This document shows positions 29,562 through 39,400 of a DNA stretch of 64,000 bases, piece after piece (position 1 is the first letter of the stretch; each line of letters begins with the position of its first letter). Origin of the DNA: Hymenobacter qilianensis (GTDB lineage Bacteria; Bacteroidota; Bacteroidia; Cytophagales; Hymenobacteraceae). The stretch spans positions 43,504-107,503 of the forward strand of contig NZ_CP060786.1 in NCBI RefSeq assembly GCF_014489555.1. Reading direction: 5' to 3'. Under the pieces are notes generated by a model. The model was not told the origin of the DNA, did not search any database, and saw only the letters and a list, made by a program, of their open reading frames with translations. The position numbers were made by a program, and so were the translations under genes.

Positions 29562-30044
29562 ATGTTCCGTAGCCTGTTCCTGTTCCGCCGTTTGCTGGCG
29601 ACGAGCTTCCTGCTCGTCTTCGTCAACGTGTTCGTGGGCCAGTGCTGGTGCGCCACCCTCCAGCCCGTGCCGGTTGCGCCGGTGGCTAAGGCCTTGGTAG
29701 TGGCTGAAAAACCCTCGCACCCCGGCTGCCAGGGCCACGCGAAGAAAACAGCGCAGCAGAAGCTAGCGAAGCACGCCACTGCTAAGCACGACTCCAAGCC
29801 CGCGGGCAAAGACCAGGACTGCTGCCAGGACAACTCGGCTGCCATTCTTAAGTCGCTCGCGACGCCCGGCGAAAAGCACCTGGTATCAACCGCTCCGGCC
29901 CTGCTGCCGGCCAGCACCGACTTCTTTTTCCGGCCGGCCGCCGGCCAGTGGGACCGCACCCACGCCGTCGTTTTGGTGCTCCGCGAGCACCTACCCCCTA
30001 AAATACCCGATATCCGGATTTTCATTCAGTCCCTGACGGTCTGA
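29562..30044 (+). CDS. Exported hypothetical protein, His/Cys/Lys-rich centre
   Basis: A 160-residue protein with an N-terminal hydrophobic signal (LLATSFLLVFVNVFVGQCW). The central part is rich in His, Lys and Cys (HPGCQGHAKKTAQQ, KHATAKHDSKPAGKDQDCCQ) and could bind metal. The C-terminus is more ordered (VVLVLREHLPPKIPDIRIF). I do not recognise the family. It heads the plus-strand copper gene series and is followed by a strong terminator. Confidence 0.6.
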   Translation: MFRSLFLFRRLLATSFLLVFVNVFVGQCWCATLQPVPVAPVAKALVVAEKPSHPGCQGHAKKTAQQKLAKHATAKHDSKPAGKDQDCCQDNSAAILKSLATPGEKHLVSTAPALLPASTDFFFRPAAGQWDRTHAVVLVLREHLPPKIPDIRIFIQSLTV

Positions 30045-30057
30045 TTCCTTGACGTGC

Positions 30058-30105
30058 CAAAGGCTCGCCCCGGGATAGCTATGCTATGTCCGGGGCGAGC
30101 CTTTG
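30058..30105 (+). terminator. Strong hairpin terminator
   Basis: Arms 30058-30073 and 30090-30105 pair perfectly over 16 bp (CAAAGGCTCGCCCCGG), with a 16-base loop. It starts 14 bases past the stop of the preceding gene. The right arm ends CCTTTG, so the U-tract is short. Confidence 0.7.
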
Positions 30106-30180
30106 CGTTGGCGTGTCCTCCGAGCGCCTAAGTGCGCTCCCCCCACCTTCTCCTTTTCTTCCTGGTTTACCTGCCCGACA

Positions 30181-30312
30181 ATGAAGAGTTGTTGCCAAGA
30201 GGCAGGCGCCCCTCCCCCCCGGGGGCCGGTACGCCGCCTGCTTTCCTTCCTGCTTTACGCCGGGGTGGCCGCCGTGCTGGGCTTCGTGCTCTGGCAGCAG
30301 TGGCAGGCCTAA
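30181..30312 (+). CDS. Small single-helix membrane protein (43 residues)
   Basis: Starting at ATG 30181 this encodes MKSCCQEAG, a proline/arginine stretch, one membrane helix (LLSFLLYAGVAAVLGFVLW) and a short tail ending QQWQA. The N-terminal CC pair and the position just before heavy-metal-binding lipoprotein genes suggest a small copper-related membrane protein. It is short, so the call depends on the coherent helix and context. Confidence 0.5.
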   Translation: MKSCCQEAGAPPPRGPVRRLLSFLLYAGVAAVLGFVLWQQWQA

Positions 30313-30380
30313 CGCCCCGGCGGCGCCCTGGGCTGCTTACCTCCTAAGTGGCCCCCTGTTCAACCCCCAATCCCTTCTTT

Positions 30381-31340
30381 ATGTACCGCTTACCGCTTTC
30401 CCTGCTGGCTGTGGCCAGCCTGCTCACCACGGCCAGCTGCTCGTCCGAATCCGCGTCCAGCAGCGCCACCAACACCGTCACTACGCCCACCAACGGCCCG
30501 GCCGAAGGCACCGCCGAGCACAGCGGCGGCCACACCTACGCCTGCCCCATGCACCCCGAAGTCACCAGCACCAAGGAAGGGGAGAAGTGCCCCAAGTGCG
30601 GCATGAACCTGGAGCACAACGATCAGGTAGCCAACGGCAAATCCTACGAGATGAAGCTCGTACCGACCCCTACGGAGGTCACCGCCGGGCAGCCCACCAC
30701 GCTGGCGTTCACGCCTCGCGAAACGGGTAAGGAGTCCGCGCCGGTGCCGCTGGCCGTGGTCCACGAAAAGAAAATTCACCTGATCATCGTCTCCAAGGAC
30801 CTGGGCCAGTTCTACCACGAGCATCCTGAGTACACCGCCGCGGGCGACTATAAGGTGGAGTACACCTTCCCCAAGGGCGGCGACTATGTGCTGTTTCAGG
30901 ACTACACCCCCACGGGCGCTGGCCACCAGCTGGGCCGTCAGCCCCTCACTGTCAAGGGCCCGGCTTACACGCCGGTCAAGTTTAAAAATGACGATATGCA
31001 GTGGGAGAAGGACGGCTACCAGGCTACCCTTTCCTTTGACAAGCCCCTGCAAACGGACCAGCTGCTGGGCATGAAAATCAACATCACCCAGGGCGGCCAG
31101 CCCGTGACGAACCTGGAGAACTACCTCGGCGCCCTAGGCCACGTGGTGGTGATCAGCGAGGACACGGAGCAGTACCTGCACGTGCACCCCAACGACCAGG
31201 CCGACAAGGGCCCTAACATCGGCTTCAACACCAACTTCGAGAAGCCCGGTCTCTACCGTGTCTTCCTGCAGTTCAACCATGGGGGCAAGATTCACACCGG
31301 CGACTTCACCATTAACGTCGGCGGTCCCGCCGTCAGCTAA
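30381..31340 (+). CDS. Heavy-metal-binding-domain (HMBD) lipoprotein
   Basis: ATG 30381 gives a lipoprotein signal with lipobox TASC. A Ser/Thr-rich linker leads to an HMBD at about residues 55-80, YACPMHPEVTSTKEGEKCPK and then CGMNLE, the motif also found at the N-terminus of some CusB and CopB proteins. Two related beta-domains follow, each with an HEHP/HVHP-type histidine cluster (FYHEHPEYTAAGDY; YLHVHPNDQADKG) and an H-rich strand (FNHGGKIHTGDF). It is a periplasm-facing lipoprotein that likely binds copper or silver. It is followed at 50 bases by a DUF305 gene. Confidence 0.8.
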   Translation: MYRLPLSLLAVASLLTTASCSSESASSSATNTVTTPTNGPAEGTAEHSGGHTYACPMHPEVTSTKEGEKCPKCGMNLEHNDQVANGKSYEMKLVPTPTEVTAGQPTTLAFTPRETGKESAPVPLAVVHEKKIHLIIVSKDLGQFYHEHPEYTAAGDYKVEYTFPKGGDYVLFQDYTPTGAGHQLGRQPLTVKGPAYTPVKFKNDDMQWEKDGYQATLSFDKPLQTDQLLGMKINITQGGQPVTNLENYLGALGHVVVISEDTEQYLHVHPNDQADKGPNIGFNTNFEKPGLYRVFLQFNHGGKIHTGDFTINVGGPAVS

Positions 31341-31390
31341 CGGGCCGCAGCTCGTCCCCGGCTTCCTTTCACCTCTCTCAACCAACCCGT

Positions 31391-32119
31391 ATGAAACACT
31401 CCGCTTTTTTCCTCGCCGCCCTCTGCTCGGGCTCCCTGCTGATCACCAGCTGCAACAGCGATAAGACGGCCGATTCCACCGCCACCACGACCGAAACGAC
31501 CACATCCGAAGGCACTGCCTCCGGGGACATGGCGGGCATGGACCACTCGGCCATGGGCCACGATAGTGCCGCCGCGGCCGGCAGCTCGCCGCAGCTGGTG
31601 GCCATGAACGAGATGATGACCAAGATGCACGCGGCTAAGCCCAAGGGCAACACCGACCACGACTTTGCCCACCACATGCTCGAGCACCACAAGGGCGCGG
31701 TAGTCATGGCGGACATTCAGTTGCGTGACGGCAAAGATGCGACCATGCGCCAGATGGCGGAGAAGATCAAAGCCGACCAGCAACAGGAAATCGCGGCACT
31801 AGAAGCGGCGGCCACCCGCCTCGACAATGCCCCCACCAACTATAAGCCCAATGATCCTGCGGACCCCTTCACCAGCAAAATGAAGGCGTCGATGGACGGC
31901 ATGATGCAGAACATGCCCAAGCCCGTGGCTGACCCGGACATGAACTTCAACATGCTGATGACCGTGCACCACCAGAGCGCCGTGGACATGGCCCAGGCCG
32001 AGCTGGCCCACGGCAAGGACACCAAGCTGAAGGAAATGGCGCAGCAGATGATCACCGCGCAGCAGCAGGAAATCGCTGCTTTCAAGGCCTGGCACCAGCA
32101 GAACGCCGACAAAATGTAG
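31391..32119 (+). CDS. DUF305 lipoprotein (third copy)
   Basis: The 242-residue protein has a lipoprotein signal with lipobox ITSC, then a Thr-rich linker and a Met/His stretch (GDMAGMDHSAMGHDSA). Two DUF305 units follow: FAHHMLEHHKGAVVMADIQL and LMTVHHQSAVDMAQAELAHG. It resembles the two minus-strand DUF305 proteins in layout but has the longest linker. It lies within a plus-strand series of periplasmic metal-binding proteins. The role is likely periplasmic metal sequestration. Confidence 0.88.
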   Translation: MKHSAFFLAALCSGSLLITSCNSDKTADSTATTTETTTSEGTASGDMAGMDHSAMGHDSAAAAGSSPQLVAMNEMMTKMHAAKPKGNTDHDFAHHMLEHHKGAVVMADIQLRDGKDATMRQMAEKIKADQQQEIAALEAAATRLDNAPTNYKPNDPADPFTSKMKASMDGMMQNMPKPVADPDMNFNMLMTVHHQSAVDMAQAELAHGKDTKLKEMAQQMITAQQQEIAAFKAWHQQNADKM

Positions 32120-32165
32120 GCCCTGCGGTCCCTTACCTCTCTTTACCTTTCTTAACCCCCTCTCC

Positions 32166-32720
32166 ATGAAATTCTCCCACCTCCTGATAGCCGCTGCGCT
32201 GCTCGCCGCCCCTCTATCCCTTTCGGCCCAGCACAGCCACAAGCCCAATACCGCGCCGCACGGCCACAAAGCCGCGGGCGAATCGCACGCGCATAAGTCC
32301 CCCCACGGCGGCATCGTACGCACGGCCGGCACCCTGCACATCGAACTCGTGCAGCACCCCACGGAGCTCCACGTGTACCTGCTCGACGCCAACGAGGCGA
32401 CGGTAACCCCCGCCCGGCCGACCGGCTCGGTGATGCTGCTGACCACGGCCAATAAAACCAGCACCGTGGCGCTCACCCCGACCGGGGACCACCTGGTCGC
32501 CAAGCTGCCCGCCGGCACGGCCCTGCGCACGGCCATTGTCAACCTGAAAGCGGGGGGCAAAACCCTGTCGGCGCGGTTTGAGAAGCTGAACGCGGCCAAG
32601 CCCGCGCAGGCGAAGGCCGTGGGGGCCGCCTACCTCTGCCCCATGCAGTGCGAAGGCAGTGCCAGCGACAAGCCCGGCAGCTGCCCTAAGTGCGGCATGG
32701 CCCTGGTCAAAAAGAGCTAA
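32166..32720 (+). CDS. Exported protein with C-terminal HMBD
   Basis: The 184-residue protein has a cleavable signal (LLIAAALLAAPLSLSAQ), a His-rich N-terminal stretch (HSHKPNTAPHGHKAAGESHA), a middle beta-domain and a C-terminal heavy-metal-binding motif, LCPMQCEGSASDKPGSCPKC ending in GMALVKKS. This inverts the domain order of the protein at 30381. It would bind copper or a similar metal in the periplasm. It is the last gene before a GC-rich hairpin and the RND efflux operon. Confidence 0.78.
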   Translation: MKFSHLLIAAALLAAPLSLSAQHSHKPNTAPHGHKAAGESHAHKSPHGGIVRTAGTLHIELVQHPTELHVYLLDANEATVTPARPTGSVMLLTTANKTSTVALTPTGDHLVAKLPAGTALRTAIVNLKAGGKTLSARFEKLNAAKPAQAKAVGAAYLCPMQCEGSASDKPGSCPKCGMALVKKS

Positions 32721-32766
32721 GCAACGTCGGCCGGGGCGGCCATCCTGACCCCAAGCCTCTGGGCCG

Positions 32767-32798
32767 CGCGCCGTCCCCCACCAGTAGGGGACGGCGCG
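32767..32798 (+). terminator. GC-rich hairpin before the RND operon
   Basis: Arms 32767-32778 and 32787-32798 pair perfectly over 12 bp (CGCGCCGTCCCC), with an 8-base loop. It lies between the HMBD gene and the TolC gene. There is no U-tract, so it may act as a weak terminator or an mRNA-processing or stabilising element. Confidence 0.45.
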
Positions 32799-32821
32799 AA
32801 GGCGAGTTAAAACCTGATTGT

Positions 32822-34081
32822 ATGAAGTACCCTGAAATGAAAGGAATAGGTTGGAGTTGGTTTTCCCTGCTCGGGCTCGTGCTGGGGCTGCTGCTGGGCG
32901 TCGGCACAGGGCCGGTACGGGCGCAGACGGTCCTGAGCCTGGACAGCGCCGAGGCCCAGACTCTGCGCCGCCACCCGCGGCTGCGCCAGGCCGACGAAGA
33001 CATCGCCGAGCAGCGCGCCCTCAAACGGGGCTCCTTCGCGCCCGCCAATCCCGACTTTCTGTTGGCGGCGCCCACGGGCGAGATGTGGGCCCCGGGCGTG
33101 GTGCAAACCATTGACCTGCCCAACGTGTACCGCCGGCAGCGCCAAGTGGCCCAGGCCGGCATCACCCTGGCCGAGCGCAACCGCGAGGTCAGCCGCGCTA
33201 GCGTGCTGCGCGACACCCGGCTTGCGTACCTGAACCTGCAGTTCGCCGCGGCGCAGGTGCGGCAGTTCACGGCCCAGGACAGCTTGTATCGGGCCCTGCG
33301 CCTGGCCACGGACCGGCTATTCGCGGCCGGGGAAGTCACCTCCCTGCAGCGCATCAGCACCGACGCGGAGGCCCGGCAGATAACCGTGCAGCTGCAGCAG
33401 GCCACCGACGATTTGCGCGCCGCCCAGCGCCGCCTGGGCCTGCTGCTGGGCCAGCCCACGGCGACGCTGGTGGCGAGCACCGACCTGCGCCAAACGGGCC
33501 GGGAGCTCACCCAAACGGGGGCGGCCCTGCTTCGGGGCTTACCCCAGGAAGACAGCAGCGCCCTGCTGCGCAGCCCGGCCCTGGCCTACGCCACCCAGGG
33601 TGTGGCCCTGAGCCAGTCCGGCATCAGCCTGGTGCGGGCCCGGCGCACGCCGGCGCTGACCGTAGGCTATCAGAATCAGGCCTTTGAAAACTCGGCGCTC
33701 AAGTACCGCTTTCAGTTTGGCGTGTCGGTACCTATTTGGTTCTGGACCTACCGCTCCCAGCTGCAGGCGGCCACGGCCCGCGCGCGCTCCGCTGACTACC
33801 AGCTGCAAACCCAGCGCCTGGAGCTGGGCAGCCAGTACCAACAGGCGCTGGCGGACACGCGCAAGTTTTCGACTTCCTTGGCGTACTACGAGCAAACCGG
33901 CGTGCCCCAGGCAGGGGCCATCATCAGCCAGTCGCAGCGCCTGTTTCGGGCGGGCGAAATCAGCTACCTGTTCCTGATCCAAAGTCTGAATCAGGCCTTC
34001 ACCATTCAACAAACTTACCTGACGACCATCCGCGACTACCAGCAGGCGCTGGTGGAGCTCAACTACCTGCGAGGTGAATAA
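32822..34081 (+). CDS. TolC-family outer-membrane channel protein
   Basis: ATG 32822 gives a signal (LLGLVLGLLLGVGTGPVRAQ) and a 419-residue TolC-type protein. It shows the paired helical repeats of the family: LRQADEDIAEQRALKRG, VLRDTRLAYLNLQFAAAQV, then later RLELGSQYQQALADTRKF and GEISYLFLIQSLNQAFTIQ. It would form the outer-membrane duct for the RND pump at 36490. Its stop codon is two bases from the next start, marking an operon of channel, small anchored protein, adaptor and pump. Confidence 0.85.
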   Translation: MKYPEMKGIGWSWFSLLGLVLGLLLGVGTGPVRAQTVLSLDSAEAQTLRRHPRLRQADEDIAEQRALKRGSFAPANPDFLLAAPTGEMWAPGVVQTIDLPNVYRRQRQVAQAGITLAERNREVSRASVLRDTRLAYLNLQFAAAQVRQFTAQDSLYRALRLATDRLFAAGEVTSLQRISTDAEARQITVQLQQATDDLRAAQRRLGLLLGQPTATLVASTDLRQTGRELTQTGAALLRGLPQEDSSALLRSPALAYATQGVALSQSGISLVRARRTPALTVGYQNQAFENSALKYRFQFGVSVPIWFWTYRSQLQAATARARSADYQLQTQRLELGSQYQQALADTRKFSTSLAYYEQTGVPQAGAIISQSQRLFRAGEISYLFLIQSLNQAFTIQQTYLTTIRDYQQALVELNYLRGE

Positions 34082-34082
34082 G

Positions 34083-34697
34083 ATGAAACAACTGCTGATG
34101 CTACTGCTGGGTTTGCTGCTCGTGAGCCGCGCCCACGCCCACGGGGGCGAAGACCACGGCGAGGGAGCCCAAGCCGGCACGCCCGCCGGGGCCACCTCCT
34201 TTTCCGTGGCGGCCCTGTCCGAACAGTTTGAAGTGCTGCTGCGCTACGAGCCACTGGAAGGCGGCCAGCCCGCTGACCTACGCCTGTTCCTGTCCGACTA
34301 CGCCACCAACGCCCCCATTAAGGGCGCCAAGCTGACCCTGACCAACCCGGAAGACGCGAACCTGAAGTGGGCGGTGACGGAGCAGGAACCCGGCATTTAC
34401 CTGGTGGAAGGGGAGTTTCCGGCCAACAAGACCTACAGCTTCACGGCCAACATCGTGGCCGGGGAGCAAGCGGATCTGCTGCTGCTCGAAGGCATTAAGG
34501 TCGGCCAAAAGCTGCCCGTAGCCGCTGCCGCGCCGGTGGCCACCTCCCCGTTTTCCTCCTGGAAAACCGTGCTGGCCCTGGTGGGCGCCTTTGCCCTCGG
34601 CATTGGCCTGACGGCCCTGCTGCTGCGCCGCCGCCCGCGCCGCGCCGAAGAGTCCCTTTCCACGCCTACACCTGCTGTCTATGAAAACCAAGCATAA
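34083..34697 (+). CDS. Membrane-anchored periplasmic protein of the efflux operon
   Basis: A 204-residue protein with a signal ending SRAHA, a His/Asp-rich start of the mature chain (HGGEDHGEGA), an Ig-like beta-domain (about residues 40-145; LRLFLSDYATNAPIKGAKL) and a C-terminal membrane helix followed by RRRPRRAEE. ATG 34083 is preferred; GTG 34074 would overlap the upstream gene. The next gene's start overlaps its end by 17 bases, so the two are translationally coupled. The adaptor shares the same HGGEDHG motif, which suggests a common metal-binding patch. No named family is recognised. Confidence 0.65.
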   Translation: MKQLLMLLLGLLLVSRAHAHGGEDHGEGAQAGTPAGATSFSVAALSEQFEVLLRYEPLEGGQPADLRLFLSDYATNAPIKGAKLTLTNPEDANLKWAVTEQEPGIYLVEGEFPANKTYSFTANIVAGEQADLLLLEGIKVGQKLPVAAAAPVATSPFSSWKTVLALVGAFALGIGLTALLLRRRPRRAEESLSTPTPAVYENQA

Positions 34698-35826
34698 ATT
34701 CCTCGCCGCCGCGGCCGCCACCACGCTGGTGCTCTCCGTGCTGTTGCCCCCACCCGCCGCGGTGCTCGGCCACGGGGGAGAAGACCACGGGGCCGCCGCC
34801 CCCGCAAGCCCCGGCCTGGCCCTCACCGATGAGGTGCTGCTGCCCAAGGAAAGCCAGTTTCTGTTCAAGGTAGGCACCAGCCTGGCCAGCTTCTCGCAAA
34901 CCTACAGCCGGGCCACGCTCTACGGCACGGTCTCGGCCGCCGCCGGCGGCGAAGGGCCGATTGTGGTGCCCCAAACGGGCCGCATTGTCAGCCTCCCCGC
35001 CCGGGTGGGCCAGCAAGTGCGGGCCGGGCAGACGCTGGCCGTCATCGAGCAAACCCTGGCCGCGACCGAGCAGATCGGGCTCAGCACGGAGCGGGCCAAC
35101 GCCCAGGCCGAGCTGCGCGCGGCTCAGCAGGAGTACGCCCGCCTGCAAAGCATTGCCGACATCGCCGCCCGCAAGGACGTGGTGGCCGCCGAGCTGCGCC
35201 TGCGCCAGGCCCGGCAGAACGCCAGCATTTACAACGACCAGGCCAGCAACCGCCGCGTGTCTATCCTCTCGCCCATCAGCGGCACGGTGGACGTTTTCTC
35301 GCTGGCCGTGGGCCAGCAAGTAAACCAGGGGGATGAGCTCTTCCGCGTCATCAACCCCAGCAAGCTGCGGGTCGAAGCCCAGGTGTTTGCCCAGGATATG
35401 GCCAAGGTGTCGCCCGGGGCGAAGTTCCGGGTGGAAGGCCTGCAGGGCCAGGCCGGGGTAGCGGCCCGCCTGGTGGTGTTCAGCAACGTGGTGAACCCCG
35501 TGAATCAAGCCCGACAGCTGGTGCTCGAACTCGACGGCGCGGCCGGCAGCGCCTACCGCGCGGGCCAGGCCGTGAACGTGCAGGTAGTCGGCCAAAGTGG
35601 CGGCAGCGAGCCCCAGCTGGTGGTGCCTACCTCGGCCGTCACCGACCTGAACGGCAAGCCCGTGGTGTTCGTGCACACCGCGCCCGAGCGCTTTAAGATT
35701 CAGTACGTGCAGCCCGGCGCCGTCAACGGCGAGCAGACCGTGCTAACCCAGGGGGAGGTCAACGAAAATGACCGGGTCGTCACCACGGGCACCTACCAGC
35801 TCAAATCCATTTACCTCAACCAGTAA
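34681..35826 (+). CDS. Efflux RND periplasmic adaptor (CusB/CzcB-like)
   Basis: The 381-residue protein has a signal-like N-terminus, the His-rich patch GHGGEDHGAAA, a lipoyl-type half (GRIVSLPARVGQQVRAGQTL), a long alpha-hairpin (about residues 120-190; AQAELRAAQQEYARLQSIAD) and the return strand VSILSPISGTVDVFSLAVGQ. Beta-barrel and membrane-proximal domains complete it. It links the RND pump to the TolC channel encoded in the same operon. Confidence 0.87.
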   Translation: MKTKHKFLAAAAATTLVLSVLLPPPAAVLGHGGEDHGAAAPASPGLALTDEVLLPKESQFLFKVGTSLASFSQTYSRATLYGTVSAAAGGEGPIVVPQTGRIVSLPARVGQQVRAGQTLAVIEQTLAATEQIGLSTERANAQAELRAAQQEYARLQSIADIAARKDVVAAELRLRQARQNASIYNDQASNRRVSILSPISGTVDVFSLAVGQQVNQGDELFRVINPSKLRVEAQVFAQDMAKVSPGAKFRVEGLQGQAGVAARLVVFSNVVNPVNQARQLVLELDGAAGSAYRAGQAVNVQVVGQSGGSEPQLVVPTSAVTDLNGKPVVFVHTAPERFKIQYVQPGAVNGEQTVLTQGEVNENDRVVTTGTYQLKSIYLNQ

Positions 35827-35864
35827 TCTATCAGCCCCCACCGGGGGCCTTCTCTTCCCCGCCC

Positions 35865-36391
35865 ATGAAAGATATTCTTGCCTTCGCGGCGCTGACCGCT
35901 ACCCTCTCTGTTGCCACCCAATCTGCGCAGGCGCAGACCACCCCGGCCGCTGTGGCCTCTGTCCCCGGGTCCGCGGCTGACGAGGCCGCCGTCAAAACGA
36001 CACTGACCAAGTACCAACAGGCCGTGCAGAAGCTGGACACCACGGGCACCCACCGCCTGTTCACGGCCAACTCGCAGGTGTTCGAGTCGGGGGCGTGGAA
36101 GGCACCTACCAACACTACGCCGCCCACCACCTGGCGCCGGAGCTGAAGGAGTTCAAGGCCTTCACCTTCAGCGACTACAAAGCCGCGGTGCAGGTGGATG
36201 GCCCCTACGCCTTCGCCACGGAAACTTACACCTATACCATCAACCTGAAACCCGATCCCAAGGAGAAGGAAGCCAAGGCGCCCATCGTCCGCCGCGGGGT
36301 GGCCACGTCCGTGTTGCGCAAGAACGCCACCGGCCAGTGGCAAATCATGACCACCCACTCCTCAGCTCGCACCCCTCGCCCCAAAAAATAG
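35865..36391 (+). CDS. Exported NTF2/SnoaL-like protein, one frameshift
   Basis: The signal ends QSAQAQ. The chain then reads DEAAVKTTLTKYQQAVQKLD and LFTANSQVFESG, a typical start of the NTF2-like fold. One missing G in the G5 run near 36088-36092 breaks the frame; with it restored the chain continues VEGTYQHYAAHHLAPELKEF and RRGVATSVLRKNATGQWQIM, the closing strands of the fold. About 175 residues. Function unknown; it stands within the efflux operon between adaptor and pump. Confidence 0.7.
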
Positions 36392-36489
36392 GGCGGAACC
36401 GGCCGACCGCAACCCCCGCAGCACCTCCCCATTTCCTGGGCTTACCCGAAGGGCCGGCACCCCGCCGCCTTCTTTTGCGCTAACCACCG

Positions 36490-39400
36490 ATGCTTGATAA
36501 GATAATTCGCTTTGCCCTGCAGAACCGCCTGCTCATGCTGACCTTCGCCGTGGGCCTGCTTTTGGCTGGGGCGTACACGGCCCAGCAGCTGCCCGTGGAC
36601 GTGCTGCCTGACTTGGACCGTCCCCGCGTGACCGTCTTCCTCGAATCCCCGGGCATGGCCCCCGAGGAAGTGGAGGCGCTGGTGACGCTGCCCGTGGAAA
36701 CGGCCCTGAACGGGGCCACCGGCGTGTCGGCCGTGCGCTCAAACTCGGCCATCGGCCTGGGCATGGTGTTCGTGGAGTTCGACTACGGCACGGACATCTT
36801 CACCGCCCGCCAGATCGTCAGCGAAAAGCTGCAGACCGTGGGCGAGCAGCTGCCCACGGGCATCACGCCGGTGCTGGGCCCTATCTCCTCGGTGATGGGC
36901 CAGATCATGCTCGTGGGGCTGTCGGGAGGCAAGGAAACGAACGCGGCCGACTTGCGCACCCTGGCCAACTACACCGTGCGCCAGCGCCTGCTCAGCATCC
37001 CCGGCGTGGCCCAGGTCATCCCCATTGGCGGCGACAACCTGCAGTACCAGGTGCTGCTGGATATGGCCCGCCTGAACGCGACGGGCATCACCGTCAACCA
37101 GGTGGAGGACGCGCTGCGCAACTCCAACCTGAACACCACCGGCAACTTCTTCGACCGCAACGGCTCGGAGGTGCTCATCCGCAACCTGGGCCGCCTGCGC
37201 TCGGTCACGGACATTGAAAACATCATCGTGGGCTACCGCGAGCAGTCACCGGTGCGCGTGGTCGACATCGCCCGCGTAGAGTTCGGCGCCCGCTTCAAGC
37301 GCGGGGACGGCAGCGTGAACGGCAAGCCGGCCGTGATTCTGAGCATCGAGAAGCAGCCGGGTGCGGCCACCGTGGGCCTGACCGAGGCCGTGGAAAAAGC
37401 GCTGGTGGAGCTCAAGCCCTCCCTGCCTAAGGATGTGCAGGTAAACACCCGCCTGTTCAAGCAGTCGGAGTTTATTGAGTCGTCGATCACCAACGTGGAG
37501 GAAGCCCTGCGCGACGGCGCCATCCTGGTGATCATTGTGCTGTTTGCCTTTTTGCTCAACGTGCGCACCACCTTCATCTCGCTGGTGGCGATTCCCCTCT
37601 CGCTGCTGGTGACGGCGCTCGTGTTCCGGGCGGCGGGCATCTCCATCAACACCATGACCCTGGGTGGGCTGGCCATTGCCATCGGCGAGCTCGTGGATGA
37701 TGCCATCGTGGACGTGGAAAACGTGTACCGGCGCCTGCGCGAAAACCGGCAGCTACCCAAGCCGCGTCCAGTGCTGAAAGTCATCTACGCCGCCAGCTCG
37801 GAGGTGCGCAACTCCATCGTGTACGCCACCATCATCGTGGTGCTCGTGTTCCTGCCCCTGTTTGCCCTGGAGGGCATGGAAGGGCGCATTTTCGCGCCCC
37901 TGGGCATCGCCTACATCACCAGCATCGTGGCCTCGCTGTTCGTCTCGCTCACCATCACGCCCGTGCTCTGCTACTACCTGCTGCCGAAGATGAAGCAGAT
38001 GGACCACCCCGAAACCGACGGGGGCCTGGTGCGCTGGCTCAAGAAAAAGGATACCCGCCTGCTGGGGTGGGGCTTGCAGCACCCCAAGCTGGTGCTCACC
38101 TCCACCGCGTTGCTCTTTGTGATGGCGGCGGCCATGGTGCCCTTCTTCGGCACCGAGTTTTTGCCGCCCTTCAACGAGGGCTCGCTGACGGTGAACTTCT
38201 CCGCGCCCGCCGGCACCTCCCTCACCGAGTCCAACCGCCTGGGCACCATCGGCGAGGAGCAGATGCTCAAGATTCCGGAGGTGGCCTATACGGCGCGCCG
38301 CACGGGCCGCGCTGAGCTCGACGAGCACGCCGAGTCCGTCAACAACTCGGAAATCGAGGTGGCCTTCAAAACCGAGGAGGAGCTGGAAAAGGAAGGCCGC
38401 GAGATGCGCAGCCGGGACGAGATCCTGGCCGACATGCGCGACAAGCTCAGCCTGATCACCGGCGTGAACGTCAACATCGGCCAGCCCATCTCCCACCGCC
38501 TGGACCACCTGCTCTCGGGCGTGCGGGCCCAGGTCGCCATCAAGGTGTTTGGCAACGACCTGCTGGAGCTGCGCCGCTACGCCAATGAGATCCGCGCCGC
38601 GGCCGCCACGGTGCCGGGCGTGGTCGATCTGCAAGTGGAAAAGCAGGTGCAGATCCCCCAGCTGCTCATCCGCCCCCGCGAGGACGCCCTGCGCGCCTAC
38701 GGCATGGAGCGGGGCGAAGTGGTGCAGGACCTGGAAACGCTCTTTCAGGGCGCCGTGGTGTCGCAGATGCTTAACGGCCAGCAGCGCTTTGACTTGATCG
38801 TCAAGCTGCCCGAAAACCAGCGCAACGACCTGACCGCCATCGGCCAGACCCGCATTGAAACGCCCACCGGGGCGCTGATCCCCGTCAGTCAGGTGGCCGA
38901 CATTCTCTACGAGCCCGGCCCCAACACCGTCAACCACGAAAACACCCAGCGCCGCATTACCATCTCCCTGAACGTGGCCGAGCGCGACCTGGGCTCCACC
39001 GTGAAAGAGATTCAGCAGAAAGTCAGCCAGCAGGTCAAGCTGCCGGCGGGCTACTACCTGACCTACGGCGGGCAGTTTGAGAGCCAGCAGTCGGCCTCCC
39101 AGAAGATCCTGTGGCTGAGCTTGTTTTCGCTGGCCGGCATTTTCCTGGTGCTCTACTCGCACTTCAAGTCCACCTACATGGTCGGCCAGATCATGCTCAA
39201 CATTCCCCTGGCCCTGATTGGCTCGGTGGTGGCAGTCCTGCTCACGGGGGGCACGTTCAGCATCGCCTCGCTGGTAGGCTTTATCACGCTCACCGGCATT
39301 GCCTCGCGCAACGGCATCATGATGATATCCCACTACATCCACCTCGTGGAGCACGAGGGCGAGAAGTTCGGCCGGCGCATGATTGTGCGCGGCTCGTTGG

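Noticed and set aside
37753..39354. A 533-codon minus-strand frame opposite the RND pump
   Set aside because: Antisense shadow of a high-GC gene; the protein has no recognisable motif and the plus strand is a complete RND transporter.
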